Below, in pieces: positions 1 through 8,924 of a stretch of 64,000 bases of DNA. The notes below the pieces were generated by a model. That model was not told the origin of the DNA. It searched no databases and saw only the letters and a list, made by a program, of their open reading frames with translations. The stretch's first letter is position 1, and every line of letters starts with the position of its first letter. The stretch is taken from assembly GCA_003216795.1 (NCBI GenBank), contig QCIH01000005.1, positions 33,856 through 97,855 on the forward strand. Reading direction: 5' to 3'. This DNA comes from Prochlorococcus sp. AG-402-K16 (GTDB lineage Bacteria; Cyanobacteriota; Cyanobacteriia; PCC-6307; Cyanobiaceae). Both the position numbers and the translations under genes were made by a program.

Positions 1-2
1 AA

Positions 3-797
3 ATGGGTCAAACAGGATATGGAAGGCTTGATAACAACCTTTTTATCTTCATGAACATAGGTATAACTGGAATTGATGGTATGGATTATAAGAATCATTA
101 TGATCCAAGAACCGAGTTTGTTAGTTGGTGTGCAAAAAATAAAATACATTCTGGTCAAGAACAGATGCAAAAGATAATAAATGGGGATCTAGATCTTTAT
201 TTATTTGCAAGATGGGAACGAAATGAAGATTGGAATTATTTAGGGGATACACATGTTCTTTCGTATGAAGATAATGTGTTAGTGGCAGACCTTGAAGGTA
301 ATGAAACCTTTTGCATGGAATATCAGTTAACTTGTAAAGGCATTGAAGAAGACCTCTGTGAAGAAGAAATAGAATCAGGGATACTCACTCTCATAGATAG
401 TCGACCAAAAGGAAAAGTTAGGAAGAGAACAAAAAGAAAATTTAAGGTTAGAGGGCAAAAGAACTATCTTTTGGGATCAAAAAGAGACAAAAAAAATTGC
501 AGACCTTGGAGAAGAACTCGTTATGAGATATGAAAAAAAAGGTTGGTTGATATAGGGAAGAAAGACTTGGCAGATTCCCTAGAGCACGTATCTATCACAA
601 AGGGAAATGGAACTGGTTACGATGTTAAGTCTTTTAATGCAGATGGAACAGTTAGGTTTATTGAGGTTAAAACTACACAACAAGGTATCGAAAGTGAATT
701 TTTTATGTCTCCCAATGAAATTGAGTTTTCATAATTAAATCAAAAGAGTTATTACTTGTATGGGGTCTACGATCTAAAACTAAAACCATTAAATTGA
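3..797 (+). pseudogene. Decayed DUF3427/DUF3883-type protein gene (partial at left edge)
   Basis: I read this as the 3' part of a gene whose intact relatives end in a DUF3427-like region followed by a DUF3883 domain; such proteins are often linked to helicases and DNA-modification or defence loci. The first reading frame (3-533) has a GYGRL...NLFVFMN-like stretch, then FARWERN and YLGD. From about 400-430 the sense continues in another frame (IFWDQKETKKIADLGEELV), then returns to the first frame near 537 for the DUF3883 core (GYDVKSFNADG, then RFIEVKTT). A TAA at 732-734 interrupts it, and the same frame carries on with NQKSYYLYGVYDL. At least two frameshifts plus a stop mean it cannot make the full protein. 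The left end is cut by the window. Family assignment is from remembered motifs, so moderately sure. Confidence 0.6.
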
Positions 798-821
798 TAC
801 ATATAAGGAAAAATAGCAGTC

Positions 822-1003
822 TTGGAACCACCACATAAAATCAAGGAAGTAGTATGCGGAATTATCTGTGACGAAAACGGTCGAATTTTGCTTGCAAGAA
901 GGTTGAAAGGGGAATTTGAATGAAAGTGGGAATTTCCTGGAGGGAAATAGAGGCAGGAGAGAGTTACGAGGAATGTTTATCTTGAGAATTGAGAGATTTA
1001 TAG
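822..1003 (+). pseudogene. Nudix hydrolase (MutT-like) remnant
   Basis: The reading frame from a TTG at 822 gives VVCGIICDENGRILLARR, typical of the first strands of MutT-like Nudix hydrolases, which remove oxidised or non-canonical nucleoside triphosphates. A TGA at 921-923 interrupts it, then WEFPGGK follows, then one base appears to be missing, and the neighbouring frame continues EAGESYEECLS-stop-ELRDL. Together these pieces spell a recognisable Nudix box (G-x5-E-x7-RE-x2-EE in intact members). Two stops and a frameshift in about 180 bases make it dead. It lies directly behind the DUF3883 remnant on the same strand and runs into the 3' end of rimM, so both are probably leftovers of one insertion. 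Confidence 0.6.
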
Positions 1004-1537
1004 CTCTAACAGTCCTTTTGGGGGATTAATGACAAGAAAATTATTATCTAAATCGATTAATGGTACGATTTCCTTAACAAATGGTATTAGAACTTTTTTT
1101 TTATTTTCTAAAAGTTCTACAACAAGTAAATTATTCTTTTCATTTTCTAAATTAATAACTTTCCCAATTAGCTTGAATTCATTATTTTCTAAAGTCTTGA
1201 CTTGTAAATTTACAAGTTCCAACAAGTGAAATTCTTCTTTTTTTAATTTAGGAAGTTGATTGGTTTTTACAAGAATTTTATGGTTTTTTAATTTTTCTGC
1301 ATTATTTCTAGTTTTTATTCCTTCCAATTTAATAATGAAGATTTCTTTCCCAGGTTGTTTGTAACCAGAGGTAAGTTCTATTTTTAAAGGAGGTTCATTT
1401 TCTTTTTGCAACCATCTCATTCCCGGTTTTAAAAATCTTTCTTCAAAATCACTTAAAGATTTAACCTTTACCTGTCCATTAATTCCATGACATGATGTTA
1501 TTAATCCAACAGTCAACCATTCATTTTTATTTATCAT
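998..1537 (-). CDS. rimM: Ribosome maturation factor RimM
   Basis: RimM assists late assembly of the 30S subunit, acting near the head with protein S19. The 179-residue protein has the normal length. It opens with the family signature [20 protein letters not shown] (residues 8-27), forming the N-terminal beta-barrel, and ends in a PRC-barrel-like half with [20 protein letters not shown]. The start is the ATG at 1537; the divergent ndhS start is only 24 bases away, so the two must share a very short promoter region. Its 3' end touches the decayed Nudix remnant. The assignment is secure. Confidence 0.95.
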   Translation of the reverse strand: MINKNEWLTVGLITSCHGINGQVKVKSLSDFEERFLKPGMRWLQKENEPPLKIELTSGYKQPGKEIFIIKLEGIKTRNNAEKLKNHKILVKTNQLPKLKKEEFHLLELVNLQVKTLENNEFKLIGKVINLENEKNNLLVVELLENKKKVLIPFVKEIVPLIDLDNNFLVINPPKGLLEL

Positions 1538-1561
1538 ATATTGTATTAGAAAGATTGTTTT

Positions 1562-1747
1562 ATGGAATTACCTACTAAACCCATACTCCCTGGTTCTTTT
1601 GTTGTTGTAAAAGACACTAACTCTATATACAGAGGATATAAAGGTTTTGTACAAAGAGTTACAAAAAAAAGAGCAGCGGTTCTTTTTGAAGGAGGTAATT
1701 GGGATAAACTCATAACATTTCAGCTAACCAATTTAGAAATAATTTAA
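1562..1747 (+). CDS. ndhS: NdhS-like NAD(P)H dehydrogenase subunit/assembly protein
   Basis: This 61-residue protein has the compact SH3-like composition of cyanobacterial NdhS: an opening PGSFVVVKD, then [11 protein letters not shown], and the core [14 protein letters not shown]. NdhS in the NDH-1 complex forms part of the ferredoxin docking site for cyclic electron flow. The length fits the short cyanobacterial form. It sits between rimM (divergent) and rnc (convergent, 3 bases between stop codons). NdhN of the same complex is encoded at 48310-48786, not nearby. Some annotations call this family an NAD(P)H dehydrogenase assembly protein; the exact name is the main uncertainty. Confidence 0.7.
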   Translation: MELPTKPILPGSFVVVKDTNSIYRGYKGFVQRVTKKRAAVLFEGGNWDKLITFQLTNLEII

Positions 1748-1750
1748 AAT

Positions 1751-2500
1751 TTAGATTTTACCAACCGTAATAAATTTTTCTATCAAAACTCTAGCTGCAT
1801 TTGTTTCTGCTTGTTTATGTGACTTGCCGAATGCAGATGATTCTTTTAATCCTTCAATAAATATATCGCAAGAAAATCTTTTAGGGTCCCCATTTTTCTT
1901 TGAGACTTCAATTATTTTATAGACTGGTAAATCAAAACCTTTGCTTTGACACCACTCTTGCAATACTGTTTTAGATTTGAATTTATATGGAGCTTTTAAA
2001 AATATTTCTGAATCTTCTTCCCAAATATCATCTAACCAAAGATTTACTTCATGAATGGAATTAAAGCACTTGTAAACAGCACCGATTAAAGCTTCTGTAG
2101 CTTCACCAATAATAGTATTTTTTGAATTTTCATCACCAAGAGCTTTAGGACCCTTAATTATTAATTTTTCTATATCAATTTTTTCCCCTAATTTAGTTAA
2201 CCATTCATCACTGACAATTTGTGATCTTAGCTCTGATCTTTCTCCTACACTCATTTGAGGATATTTTTTTTCAATAAAATTAGAAGCTGCTAATCTGAGG
2301 ACTGCATCACCGAAAAATTCTAGTTTTTCATAATTTAATATTTTGTCCTCCGATGAGTGGATAAATGCTTGATTAAAATCTTGAATAATTGAAATATTTT
2401 GAGTTCTAATTATTTCAGAAAATCTTTTTGATTTAATATTTAAAGACTTTAAAAAAGTAGTTATTTGATTAATCCTCTTTGCGTTAATTATATTTGTCAT
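1751..2500 (-). CDS. rnc: Ribonuclease III
   Basis: RNase III cuts double-stranded RNA in rRNA precursors and structured transcripts. Residues 1-150 form the nuclease domain with the signature NYEKLEFFGDAVL (about 56-68), carrying the Glu and Asp used for magnesium binding. Residues 174-245 form a double-stranded RNA-binding domain ending in KSHKQAETNAARVLIEKF. Two active-site positions differ from the E. coli enzyme: the acidic residue in the EGD segment is Val (SVGERSELR), and the Asp of the second helix motif is Glu (GEATEALIGA). The length of 249 is normal. The gene lies next to the RNase P RNA, also on the minus strand. The family is certain; the effect of the substitutions is unknown. 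Confidence 0.92.
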   Translation of the reverse strand: MTNIINAKRINQITTFLKSLNIKSKRFSEIIRTQNISIIQDFNQAFIHSSEDKILNYEKLEFFGDAVLRLAASNFIEKKYPQMSVGERSELRSQIVSDEWLTKLGEKIDIEKLIIKGPKALGDENSKNTIIGEATEALIGAVYKCFNSIHEVNLWLDDIWEEDSEIFLKAPYKFKSKTVLQEWCQSKGFDLPVYKIIEVSKKNGDPKRFSCDIFIEGLKESSAFGKSHKQAETNAARVLIEKFITVGKI

Positions 2501-2525
2501 CTGATTTAAATAATCACAACAATTA

Positions 2526-2905
2526 GAAAGCAGGTCATAAGCCGGGTTCTGTTCATCTTAATTAATAAAGATGGGCAATCATCTATCTAGGACTGGAATT
2601 ACTTCACAGTCTCAAGCGGCGCTTAAAAGTAGATTGTCTAATGGTCATAAATCTACTAAGCCTTGCTCCCAGCCGGGGTTTACCTAGCCAACACTTCTCA
2701 ATGTTGCTGGTGCGCTCTTACCACACCCTTGCACCCTTGCCATACAAAAAGTATTCGGCGGTATGTTTCTGTGGCACTATCCTCACGGTTGCCCGCACTG
2801 GGAATTACCCAGCAAGCCTGACCATGTGGGAGCCCGGACTTTCCTCAAGAAAGTTTTATTTTGTTTCCAAAATAAAACTTTCTTGCAATTGCCTCTCCTG
2901 CTTTC
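2526..2905 (-). ncRNA. rnpB: RNase P RNA
   Basis: The minus strand carries the two hallmark ends of bacterial type A RNase P RNA: GAGGAAAGTCCGGGCTCCC near the 5' end and GAACAGAACCCGGCTTAT near the 3' end. The terminal P1 stem is GAAAGCAGG (2905-2897) with CCTGCTTTC (2534-2526), which sets the boundaries and gives about 380 nucleotides, normal for cyanobacteria. Helix P3 appears as an 18-base-pair hairpin with a GAAA loop (2846-2885). A TATGCT sequence just upstream on the minus strand is a plausible -10 element. It is the catalytic RNA that trims tRNA 5' ends. Confidence 0.95.
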
Positions 2906-2943
2906 ATTTAGCATAATGCTTAATACTCCAAAAATCATCTATT

Positions 2944-3017
<74 letters not shown>

Positions 3018-3095
3018 TAAAAATAAAAAACTATATGTAGTATGTGTGCAAACTTGCTACTCTCTAGCTAGCGTATAGTTAGTACTAAATATCTT

Positions 3096-3428
3096 ATGGC
3101 TAAGTTGCATGATATGCGTTTAAAGCTCTTAATTCAACAAGAGCATGAACGCATTTCTAAATCCCAACCTAATGATTTAGATCTTTCAATAGTTCAAGCA
3201 AGATGCTTGTGTTGGCTTGCTCTTCTGGCTGAAGCTCACGAAGATCAAGCAAATGATGCTGAAAAAAGAGGTGATGCCGAGCAAGCAATGGGATGGTTTG
3301 CTGATTCTATGAGACTAAGAGATGTTATTAATTTGGTTACTAGTATTGAGATACCTTTGCCAGATAGTCCAGATTCACTCGATGAAAATGACGAATTATT
3401 GGATGGCCCTACAATTGTACCCAAATAG
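3096..3428 (+). CDS. Conserved hypothetical protein, 110 aa
   Basis: I do not recognise a named family. The 110-residue product is mostly helical in composition (LSIVQARCLCWLALLAEAHEDQANDAEKRG) with an acidic, proline-rich tail (PLPDSPDSLDENDELLDG). There is no signal peptide or membrane segment. The ATG at 3096 follows the tRNA-Arg gene by 78 bases. The next gene begins 31 bases after its stop on the same strand, so the two may be co-transcribed. Codon use resembles the neighbouring genes, so it looks like a resident gene rather than a recent arrival. Confidence 0.7.
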   Translation: MAKLHDMRLKLLIQQEHERISKSQPNDLDLSIVQARCLCWLALLAEAHEDQANDAEKRGDAEQAMGWFADSMRLRDVINLVTSIEIPLPDSPDSLDENDELLDGPTIVPK

Positions 3429-3459
3429 TGAGATGATATAAGAAGAATTATATTTTCTT

Positions 3460-3912
3460 TTGGCTGAAGAACCATGTCAATGCTCTGACTGTCAGAGATT
3501 TTATAAAGAGCATGATCGTCTGATTAGAGAATTTCCTACTTTTAAGCAGCAAAAAGAATTGAATTGGGCATCTCTACAATCTTTCAGAACTCTTTGTACT
3601 AAGATTACCGCTGACTTGCAGAGAGAATTATCTGAAAGAGAATCAAATGAAGATATAAGTCTAGAAGATAAACATATCTCTGATACAGAAATTACTGAAG
3701 CTTTAGATGAACTTGAGAGTGTCAATGCTTATTTATATTCAATTGAGGCACTAATGGAAAAAATATTTGATACAAAAATTTCAAACAATATTGAATCAAA
3801 ATTTAAAGAAATTGCAAATGAATTAGCTCCAGACCCATTAAATATGGATCGATTGATTTTGAATAGATTATTTCATCAAACCCCGGATTCACCAGATATA
3901 AATATTAATTAG
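3460..3912 (+). CDS. Conserved hypothetical protein with N-terminal cysteine motif, 150 aa
   Basis: No named family recognised. Reading from a TTG start gives an N-terminus with three close cysteines (PCQCSDC, residues 5-11), then a helical, acidic body (RELSERESNEDISLEDKHISDTEITEALDELESV). The start is uncertain because no in-frame ATG precedes the cysteine motif. Its last codons overlap the 3' end of glgP on the opposite strand by 8 bases, so the two transcripts are antisense at their ends. It probably belongs with the preceding small gene. Confidence 0.6.
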   Translation: MAEEPCQCSDCQRFYKEHDRLIREFPTFKQQKELNWASLQSFRTLCTKITADLQRELSERESNEDISLEDKHISDTEITEALDELESVNAYLYSIEALMEKIFDTKISNNIESKFKEIANELAPDPLNMDRLILNRLFHQTPDSPDININ

Positions 3913-6469
3913 TTAATTCTTCGACATCGCAAGTAATTTCTACAGGCATTGGCGATACCTTCCAAATAGATTTACAGTACTCTCTAATAGATCTATCTGA
4001 AGAAAAGTACCCTGATCTAGCAGTATTTAATAATGCCATTTTATTCCAAGATTTTTTATTATTCCAGCATTCACTGACAACATCCTGCTTATTTAAGTAC
4101 TCTTCAAAGTCAGCCATAACAAAAAATGGGTCATGTCCAGTCAAGCTATTTAATAAAGGTTTAAATAATTCTTTATCCCCATTACTAAAGTGCCCAATTT
4201 CAATTAAGCGTATTACCTCTTGAAGCTCTGGACATTGATCAATAAAAGTTTTGGGTGAGTAATTATTATTTTTTAAATCCATAATTTCGCTTTCAGTTTT
4301 ACCAAAAAGAAAGAAATTCTCTTTTTTTACAAGATCTCTTAATTCCACATTAGCTCCATCTAAGGTTCCAATCGTTAAAGCTCCATTCATGGCAAACTTC
4401 ATATTTCCAGTTCCAGATGCTTCTTTTCCAGCAGTTGAAATTTGTTCTGAAAGATCCGTTGCGGGATAAACTATTTCACCAAGTTTAACGTTATAGTCTG
4501 GTAGAAAAACAACCCTTAACAGACCATCCATATCTGGATCAGAATTAACTACATCAGCAATACCATTAATAAATCGAATCATAAGCTTTGCCATAAAGTA
4601 ACCTGGCGCAGCTTTACCACCGAATATTATTGTTCTAGGGACTTCATACTTGTTCGTACCATTTTTAATTCTTAAATATTGAGCAATAATTTGTAGGGCG
4701 TTTAAATGCTGTCGTTTGTATTGATGAATTCTTTTTACTTGAACATCAAATAAACTTGATGGATCTACAAGTATTCCAGTTTTCGAATGAATAAAATTAG
4801 CTAATTTTCTTTTGCCATTTAGTTTAGTTTCTTCAAATTTTTTTAAAAAATTGTTGTCATCTTTTTTTTCTTCTAACTTCTTAAGAAGTTCCATATTTGT
4901 TATCCAATTTGGACCAACTTCTTCTTCTAGGAGGTTAGATAATGATGGATTAGATAGTGCAACCCATCTCCTTGGAGTTACTCCATTAGTTACATTTGTA
5001 AATTTTTCAGGCCATAAAGCTGCGAATTCAGGGAGTAATTGTCTTTTTATTAGATCTGAGTGAAGAGCTGCAACTCCATTTATATGATGTGCTCCAATCG
5101 TAGCCAAATGTGCCATCCTGACTGATTTTGAGCCTTCTTCATCAATTATTGATAGTTTTTGAAGAATCTTGTCGTCACCAGGATAACGTAGTCTTAATTG
5201 TTGTAGAAATCTCCAATTAATTTCATAAATAATTTCTAGATGACGAGGAAGAAGATCATTAAATAAACCTAAATCCCATTTCTCTAAGGCTTCTGGTAGT
5301 AATGTGTGGTTGGTGTAAGCAACTGAGGAAGTTGTTATGTTCCAAGCTTTATCCCAGCCTATTTGATATTGGTCTATTAGAAGTCGCATTAATTCTGCAA
5401 CTGCAATAGCAGGATGGGTATCATTCAATTGGACTGTCCAATGTTTAGGGAATTCTGTTATTGGTATTGATCTTCTTTCAAGGCTTCTTAACATATCCTG
5501 AAGGGAACAGCTTACAAAAAAGTGTTGTTGTTTGAGTCTTAATCTTCTACCTTCGTCAGTTCCATCGTTTGGATATAGAACTTTTGAAAGAGTTTCAGAT
5601 GCAACTTTTTCTTCTACTGCTCCGTAGTAATCGCCAATATTAAATGCATAAAAGTCAAAACTTTCTGTTGCATCAGCTCTCCACAATCTCAATCTGTCAC
5701 ATGTATTTACTCTGTATCCTAAAACTGGAACATCATGAGGTACTCCAATTGCATGTTCTGAAGGGATCCATCTTGATCTGTAGTTACCTTTATCATCTCT
5801 ATAACTTTCAGTTCTACCTCCAAAACCTACGAAACATGATTCGTCCGGTTGTGGAAGTTCCCATGGCCATCCTCCTTTTAACCATTTGTCAGTTACCTCA
5901 ACTTGCCAACCATCTCTAATTAACTGATTGAATATTCCAAACTCATATCGAATACCATAACCAACTGCTGGAACTTGAAGAGATGCTAATGATTCCATGT
6001 AGCAGGCTGCAAGTCTGCCAAGTCCCCCATTACCTAATCCAGGTTCCTCTTCAACTTCAAGAATTGTTGACAATGATTCAATGCCAAATCTTTTTAAAGC
6101 ATCTTCTGCCTCTTGAGTTATTCCAAGATTGAGAAGGTTATTACTTAATTGAGGACCTATTAAAAATTCTGCTGATAAGTAGGCGACTGTTTTTTGTGGT
6201 TTTTTTCTTATAACTTCTTGACTAGCTAAATATCTTGTCATTAGCCTATCTTTAACCGCGTAACTTAAGGCCATGTACAAATCGTGGGGACTTGCAGAAG
6301 TAGCTAACTTTCCAAGAGTATAAAAGAGATGGGCTGTCATGCCTTGGAAAACAGCATCAGAATCCATACCAGCTTTCTCAGGATCTAGATAGCAGCCTGG
6401 GGTAGGCAAACGTAGATCGAAGGGTTCGTTGGGATTCATTGTATTAGCCATATAACAGACAATAGCCAT
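3905..6469 (-). CDS. glgP: Glycogen/starch/alpha-glucan phosphorylase
   Basis: GlgP releases glucose 1-phosphate from the ends of stored glycogen using phosphate and pyridoxal phosphate. The 854-residue length is normal. Visible marks are GLGNGGLGRLAACYMESLA near residue 145, the substrate-site NDTHPAIAVAELMR, and the cofactor segment EASGTGNMKF, in which Lys about 691 holds pyridoxal phosphate. Three Met codons stand at the start (residues 1, 7, 11), so the true start may be slightly downstream of 6469. The upstream gap of 132 bases is shared with the divergent antiporter gene. No other glycogen genes are adjacent. Confidence 0.96.
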   Translation of the reverse strand: MAIVCYMANTMNPNEPFDLRLPTPGCYLDPEKAGMDSDAVFQGMTAHLFYTLGKLATSASPHDLYMALSYAVKDRLMTRYLASQEVIRKKPQKTVAYLSAEFLIGPQLSNNLLNLGITQEAEDALKRFGIESLSTILEVEEEPGLGNGGLGRLAACYMESLASLQVPAVGYGIRYEFGIFNQLIRDGWQVEVTDKWLKGGWPWELPQPDESCFVGFGGRTESYRDDKGNYRSRWIPSEHAIGVPHDVPVLGYRVNTCDRLRLWRADATESFDFYAFNIGDYYGAVEEKVASETLSKVLYPNDGTDEGRRLRLKQQHFFVSCSLQDMLRSLERRSIPITEFPKHWTVQLNDTHPAIAVAELMRLLIDQYQIGWDKAWNITTSSVAYTNHTLLPEALEKWDLGLFNDLLPRHLEIIYEINWRFLQQLRLRYPGDDKILQKLSIIDEEGSKSVRMAHLATIGAHHINGVAALHSDLIKRQLLPEFAALWPEKFTNVTNGVTPRRWVALSNPSLSNLLEEEVGPNWITNMELLKKLEEKKDDNNFLKKFEETKLNGKRKLANFIHSKTGILVDPSSLFDVQVKRIHQYKRQHLNALQIIAQYLRIKNGTNKYEVPRTIIFGGKAAPGYFMAKLMIRFINGIADVVNSDPDMDGLLRVVFLPDYNVKLGEIVYPATDLSEQISTAGKEASGTGNMKFAMNGALTIGTLDGANVELRDLVKKENFFLFGKTESEIMDLKNNNYSPKTFIDQCPELQEVIRLIEIGHFSNGDKELFKPLLNSLTGHDPFFVMADFEEYLNKQDVVSECWNNKKSWNKMALLNTARSGYFSSDRSIREYCKSIWKVSPMPVEITCDVEELTN

Positions 6470-6558
6470 TTTTTTAAAAATTTCTTTGTTGTAACTTCAG
6501 ATCCACACTTGTTGAGTATTTTTGCTTTTTTCTTACATATTTCTTAAAGTGGGCCCTC

Positions 6559-6593
6559 AATAAACTATCTTCCAATTAGATAGTTTATTTTTT
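6559..6593 (+). terminator. Terminator-like hairpin in the glgP/antiporter gap
   Basis: A perfect 12-base-pair stem, AATAAACTATCT with AGATAGTTTATT, encloses a 7-base loop and is followed by a run of T. On the plus strand this has the form of an intrinsic terminator or attenuator. It sits between two divergent genes and ends only 8 bases before the antiporter ATG at 6602, so it does not terminate either gene. It could attenuate antiporter mRNA, end a small RNA, or mask the ribosome site. Confidence 0.5.
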
Positions 6594-6601
6594 ACACTTA
6601 A

Positions 6602-7969
6602 ATGTACTCTTTACTTGCTGAATTAAGTGCACATGATTTAGAAGTTGCTGAAACGTTGATAGGAGTTATAAGGTTTCTATTGATATTTTTAGCTGCGAGA
6701 GCATTAGCAGAAGTATTAGTAAGACTTAGTTTGCCAACAATAGTAGGTGAGCTTCTTGCAGGGGTTGTAATAGGGGCATCAGGATTCCATTTGTTGATAC
6801 CGCCTTCGGCTGGAACTGAATTAAATGAAGGACTTGTAAATGTTATTAGTTCTTTAGCGTCAATCCCTCCAGAAGCTGTACCTGATGTTTATTTCGAAAG
6901 TTTTCCATCCCTGCAAGCAGTAGCCACTCTGGGATTATATGCTCTTTTATTTTTAACAGGACTAGAAAGTGAGTTAGAGGAATTAGTAGCTGTCGGAGCT
7001 CAGGCTTTCACTGTTGCTATGGCTGGTGTAATTTTACCGTTTGCCTTTGGAACTTTTGGATTAATGTTTATTTTCCAAGTAGATCTAATTCCAGCAGTTT
7101 TTGCTGGAGCGTCTATGACGGCAACAAGTATAGGAATTACTGCAAGTGTATTTGGTGAATTGGGTTATTTAAAAACTAGGGAAGGACAGATTGTTATTGG
7201 TGCAGCAGTGTTAGACGATATCTTAGGAATTGTTATTTTGGCAGTTGTAGTCGCCCTTGCTGCTGGAGGTACTTTAGAAATTGCTCCTATCGTTAAATTA
7301 GTTGCAGCAGCTGTAGTATTCGTTATTGCTGCTATTGCATTAAGTAGAACAGCTGCTCCAGGTTTTGATTGGTTATTAGATAGATTAAAGGCTCCTGGAG
7401 CAGTTGTGGTAGCTTCTTTTGTCATACTTGTATTGTGTTGTTTCGTGGCAACAGCCATTGGATTGGAAGCAGCTTTAGGTGCTTTTGCAGCTGGATTAAT
7501 TCTAAGTAGTTCTAAAAATAATCACGCAATTCAACAATCCGTTTTACCTTTAGTATCCTTATTCGCAACTATTTTCTTTGTATTAGTTGGAGCGGGAATG
7601 GATTTATCAGTTATCAATCCACTTGATCCAACAAGTAGGTCAGCTCTTGTAGTTGCAGGATTTTTATTAGTTGTAGCAATTATTGGAAAAATTGCAGCAG
7701 GATGGGTATTTTCAAGTGATAAGCCTACAAATAGATTAGTAGTAGGTTTGGGAATGATGCCTAGAGGAGAGGTTGGTTTGATTTTCCTTGGATTAGGAAC
7801 AAGCGCTAAGTTATTAACTCCTTCTCTTGAAGCAGCTATTTTATTAATGGTTATTGGAACAACATTTCTTGCACCTGTTCTATTGAGAATCGTCCTAAAA
7901 GATAAGCCCCCAAATGATGGCAATAAAATTTCAGATGATGTTGCAGCTGATCCTGTTGGTCTTCTTTAG
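6602..7969 (+). CDS. Cation:proton antiporter, CPA2 family
   Basis: A 455-residue membrane protein with about 11-13 hydrophobic segments across its length, consistent with monovalent cation:proton antiporters of the KefB/NapA type in the plasma membrane. Family marks include the pair of acidic residues in GAAVLDDILGIVIL (about residue 200), the glycine-rich LPTIVGELLAGVVIGASG, and GMMPRGEVGLIFLGLG near the C-terminus. No TrkA-N nucleotide-binding domain follows, so it is the short form; the last 20 residues are polar. The ion (Na+ or K+) cannot be told from sequence. The leader contains an unusual hairpin just before the start. Confidence 0.88.
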   Translation: MYSLLAELSAHDLEVAETLIGVIRFLLIFLAARALAEVLVRLSLPTIVGELLAGVVIGASGFHLLIPPSAGTELNEGLVNVISSLASIPPEAVPDVYFESFPSLQAVATLGLYALLFLTGLESELEELVAVGAQAFTVAMAGVILPFAFGTFGLMFIFQVDLIPAVFAGASMTATSIGITASVFGELGYLKTREGQIVIGAAVLDDILGIVILAVVVALAAGGTLEIAPIVKLVAAAVVFVIAAIALSRTAAPGFDWLLDRLKAPGAVVVASFVILVLCCFVATAIGLEAALGAFAAGLILSSSKNNHAIQQSVLPLVSLFATIFFVLVGAGMDLSVINPLDPTSRSALVVAGFLLVVAIIGKIAAGWVFSSDKPTNRLVVGLGMMPRGEVGLIFLGLGTSAKLLTPSLEAAILLMVIGTTFLAPVLLRIVLKDKPPNDGNKISDDVAADPVGLL

Positions 7970-8015
7970 GAAATAAGTTTATTAGAATCAAAAAAAATAA
8001 AAAGATTTTCAATAA

Positions 8016-8915
8016 ATGGAACAATCAGCTCTGATAGATGGTGATGTAAATTATGACTGGAATTTTTTAAATTACCCAATACATACTGTTTCAGCTAACC
8101 CTGAACAAACATCAAAAGAATACGTAATTTTATTAATTCATGGTTTCGGTGCTTCTACTGATCATTGGAGATTTAATATCCCTGTTTTGAGTACAAAATA
8201 CGAAGTCCATGCGATGGATTTACTCGGTTTTGGAAAAAGTCCTAAGCCTCAGGACGTTGAATACTCAGGATCTTTATGGAAAGATCAGGTCGTTGCTTAT
8301 GTAAAAGAGAAAATAAAAAAACCTACAATTGTTGTTGGAAATTCACTAGGTGGTTATGCCGCATTGGCAGCTGGTGCAGAATTAAATGAGTTAAACGCAG
8401 GAGTGATTTTACTTAATGCTGCTGGATATTTTAGTGAAGAAAAAACTATCAAAAAGAATATGTTGCAAACTTCAATTGAAACAGTTGCCGGCATATTTTT
8501 GAAAAATATTGTTCTTCAACGTTTGATTTTTGAGAATATGAGAAATCCAAAAAATATTAAAAAAACTTTGAATCAAGTTTATGTTGATAAAAAAAATGTT
8601 GATGATTTTTTAGTTGAGTCAATAAGGAAGCCTTCTCTAGATTTCGGAGCTTTTAATGTTTTTAGAAGTGTATTTAACCCATCAGGTCCTCAAGGATTGC
8701 CATTGGATAAGCTATTCGCAAAATTAAACGCACCATTATTACTTCTTTGGGGTGGAAAAGATCCATGGATGAACACTCCAAAAAAAAGAAATCTATATAA
8801 AAAATTTACACCAAAGAATACAAAAGAAATTATTCTTGATGCCGGACATTGTCCTCATGACGAGATACCTGAATTAGTTAATCAGCATATTTTGGATTGG
8901 GTTGATTCTCTCTAA
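8016..8915 (+). CDS. Alpha/beta hydrolase
   Basis: A soluble alpha/beta-hydrolase-fold protein of 299 residues. The oxyanion segment is HGFGAS (42-47), the nucleophile elbow GNSLGG puts Ser at 110, the acid is probably Asp 249 in WGGKDPW, and the His is 278 in DAGHCPHD, so a complete triad is visible. Substrate is unknown; close cyanobacterial relatives are annotated only generally. It starts a three-gene run with 9- and 13-base gaps (mutarotase-like gene, then DUF1537 kinase), suggesting one transcript. Confidence 0.88.
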   Translation: MEQSALIDGDVNYDWNFLNYPIHTVSANPEQTSKEYVILLIHGFGASTDHWRFNIPVLSTKYEVHAMDLLGFGKSPKPQDVEYSGSLWKDQVVAYVKEKIKKPTIVVGNSLGGYAALAAGAELNELNAGVILLNAAGYFSEEKTIKKNMLQTSIETVAGIFLKNIVLQRLIFENMRNPKNIKKTLNQVYVDKKNVDDFLVESIRKPSLDFGAFNVFRSVFNPSGPQGLPLDKLFAKLNAPLLLLWGGKDPWMNTPKKRNLYKKFTPKNTKEIILDAGHCPHDEIPELVNQHILDWVDSL

Positions 8916-8924
8916 GTAATAATC

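Noticed and set aside
5644..5919. Open frame of 91 codons antisense to glgP
   Set aside because: Lies wholly inside glgP, which has strong motifs; composition is that of a shadow frame.
7165..7923. Two minus-strand open frames within the antiporter gene
   Set aside because: Alanine/threonine-rich low-complexity shadows of a hydrophobic protein on the plus strand.
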